From the NCBI RefSeq assembly GCF_017163705.1, contig NZ_JAFIWB010000022.1, positions 34,528 to 98,527 on the forward strand: a stretch of DNA of 64,000 nt. The letters are read 5' to 3'. The notes under the pieces are model-generated. The model was not told the origin of the DNA. It saw only the letters and a list, made by a program, of their open reading frames with translations, and ran no database searches. This stretch comes from Xanthomonas bonasiae. Lineage in GTDB: Bacteria > Pseudomonadota > Gammaproteobacteria > Xanthomonadales > Xanthomonadaceae. Both the position numbers and the translations under genes were made by a program. This document shows positions 38,567 through 48,161 of the stretch, in pieces. How positions within the stretch are numbered: the stretch's first letter is position 1; each line of letters starts with the position of its first letter.

Positions 38567-41005
38567 ATGTCGTATCCGTTCGCCCGCCCGCTGAGCCTGG
38601 CCATCGCCCTGGCCCTGTCGGCCCCCGCCCTGGCCCAGCAGGCCGATCCCGGCACCGCGACCAACCTGGACACGGTGATCGTCACCGGTACCCGCGCCAG
38701 CGGCCGCACCGTGCTCGAGTCCACCGCGCCGGTGGACGTGCTCAGCGCCGAGGACATCCGCAAGGCCGGCGTGGTAAACGGCGAACTCGGCAGCGCGCTG
38801 CAGGCCCTGCTGCCCTCGTTCAACTTCCCGCGCCAGTCCAACTCCGGCGGCGCCGACCACATCCGCGCCGCGCAGCTGCGCGGGCTCTCGCCCGACCAGG
38901 TGCTGGTGCTGGTCAACGGCAAGCGCCGCCACACCTCGGCGCTGGTCAACACCGACAGCAAGATCGGCAAGGGCACCACCCCGGTGGACTTCAACTCGAT
39001 CCCGATCAGCGCGATCAAGCGCATCGAAGTGCTGCGCGACGGCGCCGGCGCGCAGTACGGCTCGGACGCGGTGGCCGGGGTGATCAATGTGATCCTCGAC
39101 GACGATCCGGACAGCGGCGCGCTGGAAGCCAGCTTCGGCGCCAACCACACCGACGTGAAGCCGATCGACCGCACCGTCACCGACGGCCAGACCAGCTACG
39201 CCAGCGCCAAGGTCGGCACCCGCCTGGGCGACGACGGCGGCTTCTTCAAGGTCGGCCTGGAACTGAAGAACCGCGAGGGCACCAACCGCGCCGGCTACGA
39301 CCAGATCCCGCCGTTCGAGGCGCAGACCCCGGCCAACCTGGCCCTGGCCGGCAAGCGCAACTACGTGCTCGGCGACGGCGCCAGCAAGGACCTCAATGCC
39401 TGGATCAACGGCAAGCTGCCGTTCGGCCAGACCAGCGAGTTCTATTTCTTCGGCACCTACAACCAGCGCGACACGCAGGGCGCCAACTATTTCCGCTATC
39501 CCGACAGCGACGCCAACTGGACCGAGGTCTACCCGAACGGCTACCGCCCGGTGTCGCTGGGCGAGAACCGCGACATCCAGAGCGTGGCCGGCGCGCGCGG
39601 GCAATGGGGCGAGTGGGCCTACGACGCCAGTGTCGACTACGGCCGCAACGACTTCACCTACCGGCTGAAGAACTCGCTCAACGCCTCGCTCGGCCCGGGC
39701 AGCCCGACCCGCTTCAAGACCGGCGACTACGCCTTCGAGCAGAGCGTGGCCAACCTCGACCTGAGCCGCAGCTTCGACGCCGCCGGCGCCACACACACCG
39801 TCGGCAGCGGCGTGGAATTTCGCCGCGAGCATTACCGTACCCGTCCCGGCGACCCGGCCAGCTACGCTGCCGGCGCTTACACCGACCGCCCCACCGGCGC
39901 CCAGGCCGGCGGCGGGCTGACCCCGCAGGACGCGGCCGACCTGTCGCGCAACGTCGCCAGCGCCTACGCCAGCGTGTCCAGCCAGTTCGGCGACAAGTTC
40001 TCCACCGACCTGGCCGCGCGCTACGAGCACTACCAGGATTTCGGCGGCGAACTGACCGGCAAGCTGGCCGCGCGCTACGAGTTCGTGCCGGCGTTCGCGC
40101 TGCGCGGCGCGATCTCCAACAACTTCCACGCACCGTCGCTGAGCCAGATCGGCTACGAAGCCACCTCCACCGGTTACGACGCGGCCGGCCAGCTGCTGCA
40201 GGGCCGGCTGCTGTCGGTCAACAACCCGATCGCGCAGGCGCTGGGCGCGAAGGAGCTGAAGCCGGAGAAATCGGTCAACTACAGCCTCGGCTTCACCAGC
40301 CGCATCGGTTCGCACTTCGACCTGTCGCTGGACCTGTTCCAGATCGACATCGACGACCGCATCGCGCTGTCCGAAGACATCAGCGGCGATGCATTGACCG
40401 CGTTCGTGGCGCAGAACTTCGGCGTCACCGGCCTGCAGAGCGCCAGCTTCTTCGTCAACGCCGCCGACACCCGCACCCGCGGCGCGGAACTGGTCAGCAA
40501 CTGGCGGCAGGCGCTGGGCGACGGCCAGCTGCAGTTGACCGGCACCTGGAGCTACGCCAAGACCGAACTGAAGAACCTGGTCGCCACGCCGCCGCAGCTG
40601 CTGGCGCTGAACCCGGACTACGTGCTGTTCGGCGTGGAGGAGAGCAACACCCTGACCGACGCCGCGCCGCGCACCCGCGCCCAGTTCGCGGTGAACTGGA
40701 GCAACGACCGCTGGGCGCTGCAGACCCGGGTCAGCCGCTACGGCAGCGCCACCCGCGTGTTCGACTTCGGCGACGGCTACGTGCCGCGGCAGACCTACGG
40801 CGCCGAGTGGCAGCTCGACGCCGAGGTCGAGTACCGCATCACCCCGCAGTGGAGCGTGGCGCTGGGCGGGCAGAACCTCACCGACAACTACTCCGACCGC
40901 TCCAACACCGACATCTACTACTTCGGCAACCTGCCCTACGACGTACTGTCGCCGATCGGCAGCAATGGCGCTTATTACTACGGGCGCGTGCGGTACACCT
41001 TCTGA
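38567..41005 (+). CDS. TonB-dependent outer-membrane receptor (same family as the tandem set)
   Basis: This encodes 812 residues with a signal peptide (1-24, ALAQ), LDTVIVTGTR (34-43), a plug containing [19 protein letters not shown] and EVLRDGAGAQYGSDAVAG, and a barrel ending YYYGRVRYTF. Plug words are identical to those of the receptors at 689 and 3390 although it lies 33 kb away, so it is a dispersed paralog. The barrel loops differ much more, implying a different ligand. AGGAGAG precedes the ATG by seven bases. It is followed by a repeat element and the trehalose genes, with no obvious functional tie. Confidence 0.95.
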   Translation: MSYPFARPLSLAIALALSAPALAQQADPGTATNLDTVIVTGTRASGRTVLESTAPVDVLSAEDIRKAGVVNGELGSALQALLPSFNFPRQSNSGGADHIRAAQLRGLSPDQVLVLVNGKRRHTSALVNTDSKIGKGTTPVDFNSIPISAIKRIEVLRDGAGAQYGSDAVAGVINVILDDDPDSGALEASFGANHTDVKPIDRTVTDGQTSYASAKVGTRLGDDGGFFKVGLELKNREGTNRAGYDQIPPFEAQTPANLALAGKRNYVLGDGASKDLNAWINGKLPFGQTSEFYFFGTYNQRDTQGANYFRYPDSDANWTEVYPNGYRPVSLGENRDIQSVAGARGQWGEWAYDASVDYGRNDFTYRLKNSLNASLGPGSPTRFKTGDYAFEQSVANLDLSRSFDAAGATHTVGSGVEFRREHYRTRPGDPASYAAGAYTDRPTGAQAGGGLTPQDAADLSRNVASAYASVSSQFGDKFSTDLAARYEHYQDFGGELTGKLAARYEFVPAFALRGAISNNFHAPSLSQIGYEATSTGYDAAGQLLQGRLLSVNNPIAQALGAKELKPEKSVNYSLGFTSRIGSHFDLSLDLFQIDIDDRIALSEDISGDALTAFVAQNFGVTGLQSASFFVNAADTRTRGAELVSNWRQALGDGQLQLTGTWSYAKTELKNLVATPPQLLALNPDYVLFGVEESNTLTDAAPRTRAQFAVNWSNDRWALQTRVSRYGSATRVFDFGDGYVPRQTYGAEWQLDAEVEYRITPQWSVALGGQNLTDNYSDRSNTDIYYFGNLPYDVLSPIGSNGAYYYGRVRYTF

Positions 41006-41014
41006 CGAAGGTGC

Positions 41015-41101
41015 GGGATTGGGGATTTGGGATTGGGGATTCGCAACAGCGGGTCCCTGCATGGCTTTTGCCAATCCCGAATCCCCACTCCCTAATCCCG
41101 G
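41015..41101. repeat. Inverted GGGATTGGGGATT repeat downstream of the TBDR
   Basis: The left half (41015-41042) repeats GGGATTGGGGATT and the right half (41070-41101) carries the complementary CCAATCCCGAATCCCC words. The whole can fold into an imperfect hairpin of about 85 bases. It could terminate the receptor transcript, but its sequence belongs to the same dispersed family as 37818 and 61773. Confidence 0.65.
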
Positions 41102-41144
41102 CCACTCCACTTGGCCCTAACGCTGTCTCGTTCATCATGAACGC

Positions 41145-41897
41145 ATGGCAGACGCGCTCCCCCTCCGACCGCCGCCGCCGCGCCTGGACGATGCCTGCGC
41201 ATTGTTCCTGGACGTGGACGGCACCCTCATCGAATTCGCCGATCGCCCCGACGGCGTGCACCTGCTGCCCGAGGTGCGCGAGGCGATCGGCCGCATCAGC
41301 GACCGCCTGCACGGTGCGCTGGCGCTGGTCAGCGGCCGCCCGCTGGCGCAGCTGGACGCGCTGTTCGCGCCGCTGCGCCTGCCGGCCGCCGGCCTGCACG
41401 GCCACGAACTGCGCAGCGACATCAATGCCCGCGCGGCGATGCCCGCCGACACTTCGCAATGGCTGCACGGCTTGCACCAACGCGCCGCGCACCTGCGCCA
41501 GGCGCATCCCGGCGTGCTGGTCGAAGACAAGGGCGCCAGCCTGGCGCTGCACTGGCGCGCCGCGCCGGAGGCCGGTCCGCAGGTCCTGGCCTTCGCCCAT
41601 GCGCAGATCGATGCGCTGCCCGGCTACCGCCTGCAGCCCGGCGACCACGTGGTCGAGTTCGTGCCCGAGGGCAGCGACAAAGGCCTGGCGCTGACCGCGC
41701 TGCTGCAGCAGCCGCCGTTCCAGGGCCGCCGCCCGGTGTTCGTCGGCGACGACCTCACCGACGAGTTCGGCTTCGCCGCGGCCAATGCCGCCGGCGGCTG
41801 GAGCGTGCTGGTCGGTACGCGCGAACACAGCGCGGCGACGTACGCCTTGCCCGATCCGCGCGGCGTACACGCCTGGTTGCGCGACAACGCTGCATGA
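41145..41897 (+). CDS. otsB: Trehalose-6-phosphate phosphatase
   Basis: This encodes 250 residues of a HAD-superfamily phosphatase that releases trehalose from trehalose 6-phosphate. Motif 1 is DVDGT (23-27) with the two catalytic aspartates; SGRPL is motif 2; GSDKGLAL holds the lysine of motif 3; GDDLTDEFGF is motif 4. First gene of an otsB-GH15-otsA block with ATGA overlaps. The product would act after OtsA, the last gene of the block. Proline-rich residues 6-12 are a species-specific N-terminus. Confidence 0.95.
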   Translation: MADALPLRPPPPRLDDACALFLDVDGTLIEFADRPDGVHLLPEVREAIGRISDRLHGALALVSGRPLAQLDALFAPLRLPAAGLHGHELRSDINARAAMPADTSQWLHGLHQRAAHLRQAHPGVLVEDKGASLALHWRAAPEAGPQVLAFAHAQIDALPGYRLQPGDHVVEFVPEGSDKGLALTALLQQPPFQGRRPVFVGDDLTDEFGFAAANAAGGWSVLVGTREHSAATYALPDPRGVHAWLRDNAA

Positions 41898-41965
41898 GCA
41901 CCGCGCCCAGCGGCAATGCCCCGCTTCGCCCCCTCCCCGACCGCGCACAAGGATCTGCTTCCTCC

Positions 41966-43747
41966 ATGAGTTCTCCCAACCTCGACCTCGGCGTGATCGG
42001 CAACGGCAGTTTCGGCGCGCTGGTCGACAAGCAGGCCCGCGTGGTGTGGAGCTGCCTGCCGGCATTCGACGGCGACCCGGCGTTCTGCGCACTGCTGTCG
42101 CCGCGCGACCATGACGGCGGCGATTTCAGCATTGAGCTGGAAGATTTCGCCGACAGCGAGCAGCACTACCTGGCCAACACCGCGATCCTGCGCACCGTGC
42201 TGCGCGACGCGCACGGCGGCGCGGTGGAAGTGATCGACTTCGCGCCGCGCTGGCGCAACAACGGCCGCTTCTACCGCCCGGTCAGCATCATCCGCCAGGT
42301 GCGGCCGCTGTCCGGCAACCCGCGCATCCGCGTGCTGGCGCGGCCGCTGGCCGACTGGGGCGCGCGCAAGCCGGAAAGCACCTGGGGCAGCAACCACGTG
42401 CGCTGGCTGCTGCCCGATTTCACCCTGCGACTGACCACCGACGTGCCGGTGCGCTTCATCCGCGACGAGCTGCCGTTCGTGCTCAGCCACCCGGTCAACC
42501 TGATGCTCGGCGTGGACGAATCGCTGACCCGCTCGCTGACCGGCTACATCCAGGAAGCGCAGGAACGCACCGAGGAATACTGGCGCGAGTGGGTGCGCTA
42601 CCTGTCGGTGCCGCTGGACTGGCAGGACGCGGTGATCCGCAGCGCGATCACCCTGAAGCTATGCCAGTACGAGGACAGCGGCGCGATCATCGCGGCGATG
42701 ACCACCTCCATCCCCGAAGCGCCGGACACCCCGCGCAACTGGGATTACCGCTATTGCTGGCTGCGCGACGCCGCGTTCGTGGTGCGCGCGCTGAACCGGC
42801 TCGGCGCCACCCGCACCATGGAGCAGTTCCTCGGCTACATCTTCAACATCGCCACCACAGACGGCAGCCTGCAGCCGCTGTACGGCATCGGCTTCGAGGC
42901 GGCGCTGGAAGAACACGAAGTCCCATCGCTGGCCGGCTACCGCGGCATGGGTCCGGTGCGGCGCGGCAACCTGGCCTGGATCCAGAAACAGCACGACGTG
43001 TACGGCAGCGTGGTGCTCGCCTCCACGCAACTGTTCTTCGACCTGCGCCTGAAGGATCCCGGCGACAAGGACACCTTCCTGCGCCTGGAGCCGCTGGGCG
43101 AGCACGCGTTCGCGCTGCACGACGTGCCCGACGCCGGGCTGTGGGAATTCCGCGGCCGCGCCGAGGTCCACACCTACACCAGCGCGATGTGCTGGGCCGC
43201 CTGCGACCGCCTGGCCAAGATCGCCGCGCGGCTGGGCCTGGACGCACGCGTGGCGTACTGGCGCGAACGCGCCGACACCATCCACGCGCGGGTGCTGGCC
43301 GACGCCTGGAGCGCCGAGCGCGGCCACTTCACCGACACCTTCAACGGCCATCGCCTGGACGCCTCGCTGCTGTTGCTGGCCGACATCGGCTTCATCGCCC
43401 CGGACGATGCGCGCTTCGTCGCCACGGTCGAGGCGATCGGCCGCGACCTCAAGCACGGCGACGCGCTGTACCGCTACGTGGCGCCGGACGATTTCGGCGC
43501 GCCGGAAACCAGCTTCACCATCTGTACGTTCTGGTACATCGACGCGCTCGCCGCGATCGGGCGCAAGGACGAAGCGCGCGAACTGTTCGAGCGCATCCTC
43601 GCGCGCCGCAATCACCTGGGCTTGCTGTCGGAGGATCTAGCCTTCGACAACGGCGAGGCCTGGGGCAATTTCCCGCAGACCTATTCGCATGTGGGGTTGA
43701 TCATCGCCGCGATGCGCTTGTCGCGCAGCTGGCAGGAGGCTTCATGA
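41966..43747 (+). CDS. Glycoside hydrolase family 15 protein (glucoamylase/trehalase-like)
   Basis: This encodes 593 residues from the ATG at 41966. An in-frame ATG at 41894 that overlaps the otsB stop would add 24 hydrophilic residues, and coupling makes that start possible. The N-terminal beta-sandwich begins LDLGVIGNGSFGALVD; the catalytic (alpha/alpha)6 barrel contains PRNWDYRYCWLRDAAF and GSLQPLYGIG, as in bacterial GH15. No signal peptide is seen, so it is cytoplasmic. Homologs beside otsA/otsB include characterised mycobacterial trehalases, which suggests trehalose hydrolysis here rather than glycogen breakdown. Confidence 0.9.
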   Translation: MSSPNLDLGVIGNGSFGALVDKQARVVWSCLPAFDGDPAFCALLSPRDHDGGDFSIELEDFADSEQHYLANTAILRTVLRDAHGGAVEVIDFAPRWRNNGRFYRPVSIIRQVRPLSGNPRIRVLARPLADWGARKPESTWGSNHVRWLLPDFTLRLTTDVPVRFIRDELPFVLSHPVNLMLGVDESLTRSLTGYIQEAQERTEEYWREWVRYLSVPLDWQDAVIRSAITLKLCQYEDSGAIIAAMTTSIPEAPDTPRNWDYRYCWLRDAAFVVRALNRLGATRTMEQFLGYIFNIATTDGSLQPLYGIGFEAALEEHEVPSLAGYRGMGPVRRGNLAWIQKQHDVYGSVVLASTQLFFDLRLKDPGDKDTFLRLEPLGEHAFALHDVPDAGLWEFRGRAEVHTYTSAMCWAACDRLAKIAARLGLDARVAYWRERADTIHARVLADAWSAERGHFTDTFNGHRLDASLLLLADIGFIAPDDARFVATVEAIGRDLKHGDALYRYVAPDDFGAPETSFTICTFWYIDALAAIGRKDEARELFERILARRNHLGLLSEDLAFDNGEAWGNFPQTYSHVGLIIAAMRLSRSWQEAS

Positions 43748-45111
43748 GCAGACTCGTAGTGGTATCCAACCGCGTGGCCTTGCCCGGCGAGAACCGCGCC
43801 GGCGGCCTGGCGGTGGGCTTGCTCGCCGCGTTGAAGGAACGCGGCGGGGTGTGGTTCGGCTGGAGCGGCAAGACCGTGCGCGGCGACAGCGGCGCGATGC
43901 ACGAGCAGACCCAGGGCGACATCCGCTTCGTCACCATGGACCTCAACCGCGCCGACCTGGACGCGTACTACAACGGCTTCGCCAACCGCACGCTGTGGCC
44001 GCTGCTGCACTTCCGCCTGGACCTGGTCGACTACGACCGCGCCACCCGCGAGGGCTACCGCCGGGTCAACGCGATGTTCGCCGAGAAGCTGGCGCCGCTG
44101 CTGCGCGAAGACGACACGGTGTGGATCCACGACTACCACCTGATCCCGCTGGCCTCGCTGCTGCGCGAGCGCGGCATCGGCTGCCGCATCGGCTTCTTCC
44201 TGCACGTGCCGTTCCCCTCGGCCGACCTGATCCAGGCCCTGCCCGATCATGCGCGGCTGTTCTCCGGCTTCTACGCCTACGACCTGGTCGGCTTCCAGAC
44301 CCAGCGCGACGTGGACCGCTTCCAGGCCTACGTGCGCCTGTTCGGCGGCGGCAAGGTGATCAAGGACGGCGTGCTGGAAGCGCCCGGCGGGCGCCGCTTC
44401 CGCGCCGAGAAATTCCCGATCGGCATCGACACCGAACTGATCGCGCAGCAGGCGCGCGCGGCGGTGACCAAGCCGGCGGTGCGCGACCTGCGCAGCAGCC
44501 TGCGCGACCGCCAGCTGGCGATCGGCGTGGACCGGCTGGACTACTCCAAGGGCCTGCCCGAACGCTTCCTCGGTTTCGAGCGCTACCTGGAGCGGCATCC
44601 GGACCAGCGCGGCAGCCTCACCTATCTGCAGATCGCGCCGGTCTCGCGCGGCGACGTCACCGAGTACAAACAACTGCGCAACCAGCTCGAACAGATCGCC
44701 GGACACATCAACGGCGGCCACGCCGAGCCGGACTGGACCCCGCTGCGCTACGTCAACCGCAACTTCACCCACGCCACGTTGACCGGCTTCTACCGCGCCG
44801 CGCAGGTCGGCCTGGTGACGCCGCTGCGCGACGGCATGAACCTGGTGGCCAAGGAATACGTGGCCGCGCAGGATCCGGAGAATCCGGGCGTGCTGGTGCT
44901 GTCGCTGCTGGCCGGCGCCGCCGACGAACTGAAGGAAGCGCTGCTGGTCAATCCGCACGACCTGGACGGCGTCGCCGATGCGATCGCCACCGCCGCCTCG
45001 CTGCCCAAGGCCAAGCGCATCGAACGCTGGCAGACCATGATGGAGCACCTGCGCAAGAACGACATCGGCGTGTGGCGGCAGCGCTACCTGCAGGCGCTGG
45101 AGCGGCGCTGA
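43744..45111 (+). CDS. otsA: Trehalose-6-phosphate synthase
   Basis: This encodes 455 residues of a GT20 glycosyltransferase transferring glucose from UDP-glucose to glucose 6-phosphate. Family blocks seen are VSNRVALP and GGLAVGL at the N-terminus (phosphate-binding loop), WIHDYHLIPL, HVPFPSADLIQALP, GVDRLDYSKGLPERF and TPLRDGMNLVAKEYVA. Last gene of the block; its ATG overlaps the GH15 stop. Making and degrading enzymes in one transcript imply tight control of trehalose level, relevant to osmotic or drought stress on plants. Confidence 0.95.
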   Translation: MSRLVVVSNRVALPGENRAGGLAVGLLAALKERGGVWFGWSGKTVRGDSGAMHEQTQGDIRFVTMDLNRADLDAYYNGFANRTLWPLLHFRLDLVDYDRATREGYRRVNAMFAEKLAPLLREDDTVWIHDYHLIPLASLLRERGIGCRIGFFLHVPFPSADLIQALPDHARLFSGFYAYDLVGFQTQRDVDRFQAYVRLFGGGKVIKDGVLEAPGGRRFRAEKFPIGIDTELIAQQARAAVTKPAVRDLRSSLRDRQLAIGVDRLDYSKGLPERFLGFERYLERHPDQRGSLTYLQIAPVSRGDVTEYKQLRNQLEQIAGHINGGHAEPDWTPLRYVNRNFTHATLTGFYRAAQVGLVTPLRDGMNLVAKEYVAAQDPENPGVLVLSLLAGAADELKEALLVNPHDLDGVADAIATAASLPKAKRIERWQTMMEHLRKNDIGVWRQRYLQALERR

Positions 45112-45376
45112 TCCGCACCTGCCGCGGCGGCGCCATCGCCGCGCGCGGCAGGCACGCCACCGCACGCAGAACGCAGGTTTCTGCACGGTCACGGACCGCG
45201 CACGCGGATTCCTTTAAAATCGCCGCCCATACGCCGCGTATCGAAACCCTGGGAGGGGCGCGCGACGTGCTCGTTGAGCGCCAGGTCGCCGCCGATGCAG
45301 CCGAACCAGCGCTCGATCCCCTCCACGATCTTCCTGCGCCAGCACGGCGCCGCCGGATCTTCTGCAGACCCTCTCC

Positions 45377-47845
45377 ATGACCCCTCACTCTCCGCAACAC
45401 GGACCCGGCAGCTGGCTGTTCGTCGCCTATGCCGTGGTCATCGCCCTGATCGGCGCCGCCCTGGCCGCGATGGGCGGCCAACTCGTCGCCGCCGGCGGCT
45501 CCTGGTACTACCTGCTGGCCGGCCTGGCCCTGGCCGTGTCCGGCGTGCTGCTGGCGCTCGGGCGCCGCGCCGGACTGTGGCTGTTCGGCCTGACCCTGGC
45601 CGCGACCATCGCCTGGGCGCTGGCCGAAGTCGGCCTGGACGGCTGGGCGCTGATCCCGCGCCTGGCGATGATCTCGGTGCTCGGCCTGCTGCTGTTGCCG
45701 TTCTGGAAGGTGGCGCGCTGGCGCCTGGCGCCGGTGTCCGGGCTGGGTTACGCGCTGGTCACCGGCGTGCTGCCGGTCCTCGGCGCGCTGCTGGTGTTCG
45801 TGCCGCTGTTCTTCCCGCGCACCGTCGAGCTGGCCGATCCGGCGCTGGCCGCGCAGCGCCCGCAGGACGCGTTCAGCCGCGCCACGGTGAACAGCCCCGA
45901 CGGCAACGTCGCCGCCAACCACGACGCCAGCAACTGGACCGCCTACGCCGGCTCCAACCTGTCCAACCACTACAGTCCCGGCGCGCAGATCACGCCTGAC
46001 AACGTCAAGGACCTGAAGATCGCCTGGGAATTCCATACCGGCGACCTCAAGCCCGCCGGCTCCAAGCTCGGTTATGCGTTCCAGAACACACCGCTGAAGG
46101 TCGGCGACCTGGTCTACATCTGCACGCCCACGCAGAAGGTGATCGCGGTCGAGGCCACCACCGGCAAGGAACGCTGGCGCTTCGATCCCAAGACCAACCC
46201 CAAGGCGATGGCCGGCGTCGCCGCCACCACCTGCCGCGGCGTGTCCTACTTCGAGGCCACCACCCCGGTCGCCGAATGCGCCAAGCGCATCTTCTGGCCG
46301 ATGGTCGATGGCCGCCTGGGCGCGCTCGACGCCGCCACCGGCAAGCTGTGCGAGAGCTTCGGCGACCACGGCTACGTGGACCTGAACAAGGACACCGGCA
46401 ACACCAAGCCCGGCTTCGTCGGCCCGACCTCGCCGCCGGTGGTGATGCGCGGCGTGGTGATCCAGCCCACCGGCCAGGTCCGCGACGGCCAGGAACGCGA
46501 TGCGCCGTCCGGCGTGGTGCGCGCCTTCGACGCGATCAGCGGCCAGCTGCGCTGGGCCTGGGATCTGGGCAACCCGGCGATCGACGCCGCGCCGCCGGCC
46601 GGCCAGACCTATACCCGTTCGACCCCGAACGTGTGGTCGCTGATGGCCGCCGACGACGAACTGGGCCTGGTCTACCTGCCCACCGGCAACGCCTCCGGCG
46701 ACTTCTTCGGCAAGGGCCGCACCCCGCAGGAAGAGGAATACACCGCCTCGCTGGTCGCGGTGGATGCGGCCACCGGCAAGGAGCGCTGGCACTTCCGCAC
46801 CGTCAACCACGACCTGTGGGACTACGACATCGGCCCGCAGCCGAACCTGGTCGATTTCCCGGTCCCCGGCGGCGGCACCCGTCCGGCGGTGATCCAGGCC
46901 ACCAAGTCCGGCCAGGTGTTCGTGCTCGACCGCGAGACCGGCAAGCCGATCATGCCGGTGCAGCAACTCCCGGTGCCGCAGGGCACCGACCACGGCGACT
47001 GGACCGCCAAGACCCAGCCGGTGTCGCCGGGCATGCCCAACACCGTCGGTGCGCCGAGCAAGGGGTACGAGACCATCGTCGAATCCGACGCCTGGGGCAT
47101 CACCCCGTTCGACCAGCTGGCCTGCCGCATCCAGTTCAAGCAGCTGCGCTACCAGGGCATGTTCACTCCACCCAGCCTGGGCGGCTCGCTGTCGTTCACC
47201 GGCAACCACGGCGGCATCAACTGGGGCGGCGTATCGGTGGACCTGCAGCGCGGCATCATGGTGATGAACAGCAATCGCCTGCCGTACACCGAGAACGTCT
47301 ACACCCGGGAGAAGATGCACGAGCTCGGCGTGGTGTCGGTATTCAACGGCAAGAGCAAGACGCCGGGCTACATGGCGCAGGAAGGCCTGGCCTACGGCGC
47401 GCGCAAGGAACCGTGGATGTCGCCGCTGAACACGCCGTGCATCGCCCCGCCGTGGGGCTACGTCTCCGGCGTGGACCTGCGCACCCAGCAAGTGATCTGG
47501 CGGCGTCCGCTGGGCACCGGCTACGACCAGGGCCCGATGGGCATCCCGTCGAAGATGAAGTTCGAACTGGGCACGCCGAACAACAGCGGCTCGCTGGCCA
47601 CCGCCGGCGGCGTCACCTTCATCGGCGCGGCGCTGGACAACTTCCTGCGCGGCTACGACACCCAGACCGGCAAGCTGCTGTGGGAAGTGCGGGTGCCGGC
47701 CGGCCCGCAGGCCGCGCCGCTGAGCTATACGGTGAACGGCAAGCAGTACATCGTCGCCGCGATCGGCGGCCACGACCGCATGGAAACCAAGCCCGGCGAC
47801 AGCGTGATCGCCTGGACCCTGCCGGACGCCGCGCCAGCGAAGTAA
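45377..47845 (+). CDS. gcd: Membrane-bound PQQ-dependent glucose dehydrogenase
   Basis: This encodes 822 residues. About five transmembrane helices occupy residues 10-140 and anchor a periplasmic eight-bladed quinoprotein domain (from [19 protein letters not shown] to the end). [40 protein letters not shown] and [14 protein letters not shown] are quinoprotein sequence. It oxidises glucose to gluconate with electrons passed to ubiquinone. The enzyme needs PQQ, whose biosynthesis genes are not in this window. The gene is monocistronic with a strong terminator. No promoter was read confidently in the 265-base upstream gap. Confidence 0.95.
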   Translation: MTPHSPQHGPGSWLFVAYAVVIALIGAALAAMGGQLVAAGGSWYYLLAGLALAVSGVLLALGRRAGLWLFGLTLAATIAWALAEVGLDGWALIPRLAMISVLGLLLLPFWKVARWRLAPVSGLGYALVTGVLPVLGALLVFVPLFFPRTVELADPALAAQRPQDAFSRATVNSPDGNVAANHDASNWTAYAGSNLSNHYSPGAQITPDNVKDLKIAWEFHTGDLKPAGSKLGYAFQNTPLKVGDLVYICTPTQKVIAVEATTGKERWRFDPKTNPKAMAGVAATTCRGVSYFEATTPVAECAKRIFWPMVDGRLGALDAATGKLCESFGDHGYVDLNKDTGNTKPGFVGPTSPPVVMRGVVIQPTGQVRDGQERDAPSGVVRAFDAISGQLRWAWDLGNPAIDAAPPAGQTYTRSTPNVWSLMAADDELGLVYLPTGNASGDFFGKGRTPQEEEYTASLVAVDAATGKERWHFRTVNHDLWDYDIGPQPNLVDFPVPGGGTRPAVIQATKSGQVFVLDRETGKPIMPVQQLPVPQGTDHGDWTAKTQPVSPGMPNTVGAPSKGYETIVESDAWGITPFDQLACRIQFKQLRYQGMFTPPSLGGSLSFTGNHGGINWGGVSVDLQRGIMVMNSNRLPYTENVYTREKMHELGVVSVFNGKSKTPGYMAQEGLAYGARKEPWMSPLNTPCIAPPWGYVSGVDLRTQQVIWRRPLGTGYDQGPMGIPSKMKFELGTPNNSGSLATAGGVTFIGAALDNFLRGYDTQTGKLLWEVRVPAGPQAAPLSYTVNGKQYIVAAIGGHDRMETKPGDSVIAWTLPDAAPAK

Positions 47846-47870
47846 CGCCGGCCCGCTTCCGCTGGACCCG

Positions 47871-47900
47871 ACCGGCCGTCGCAAGACGGCCGGTTTTTTT
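47871..47900 (+). terminator. gcd rho-independent terminator
   Basis: ACCGGCCGTC and GACGGCCGGT pair perfectly around a GCAA tetraloop, followed by seven T (47894-47900). It starts 26 bases after the gcd stop. Confidence 0.95.
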
Positions 47901-48066
47901 GTGCCGGGAACGCTGCCTGCCACCGGTGGCGCGTTCGTATGTGTGCGCTGCAGGCAGCGGCATCGCCGCGCCGGCCTATTGCACTGCGGCAAAAAAATGG
48001 AACGTTTTCAGCGACCTATCTCGCCTATTCAGGCGCGATATTTCCGACGAGCGGTCTTTACCGCGG

Positions 48067-48094
48067 TCAAGCCAGCGACCCTGCCGGCCGATAC
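48067..48094 (+). promoter_or_regulatory. FliA (sigma-28) type promoter of the chemoreceptor
   Basis: TCAAGCCA at 48067-48074 and GCCGATAC at 48087-48094 are separated by 12 bases. This fits the FliA promoter shape used in pseudomonads and xanthomonads (TCAAG, a spacer near 12, GCCGATA). It lies 67 bases before the ATG of a methyl-accepting chemotaxis gene, a classical FliA regulon member. The remainder of the 47901-48161 gap shows no gene. Confidence 0.8.
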
Positions 48095-48161
48095 TGGAAG
48101 GCACATTCATCTATTTTTCGACGCGCACGAATTGCGCCGATCTCTCCAGCCGGTAGCCGCC

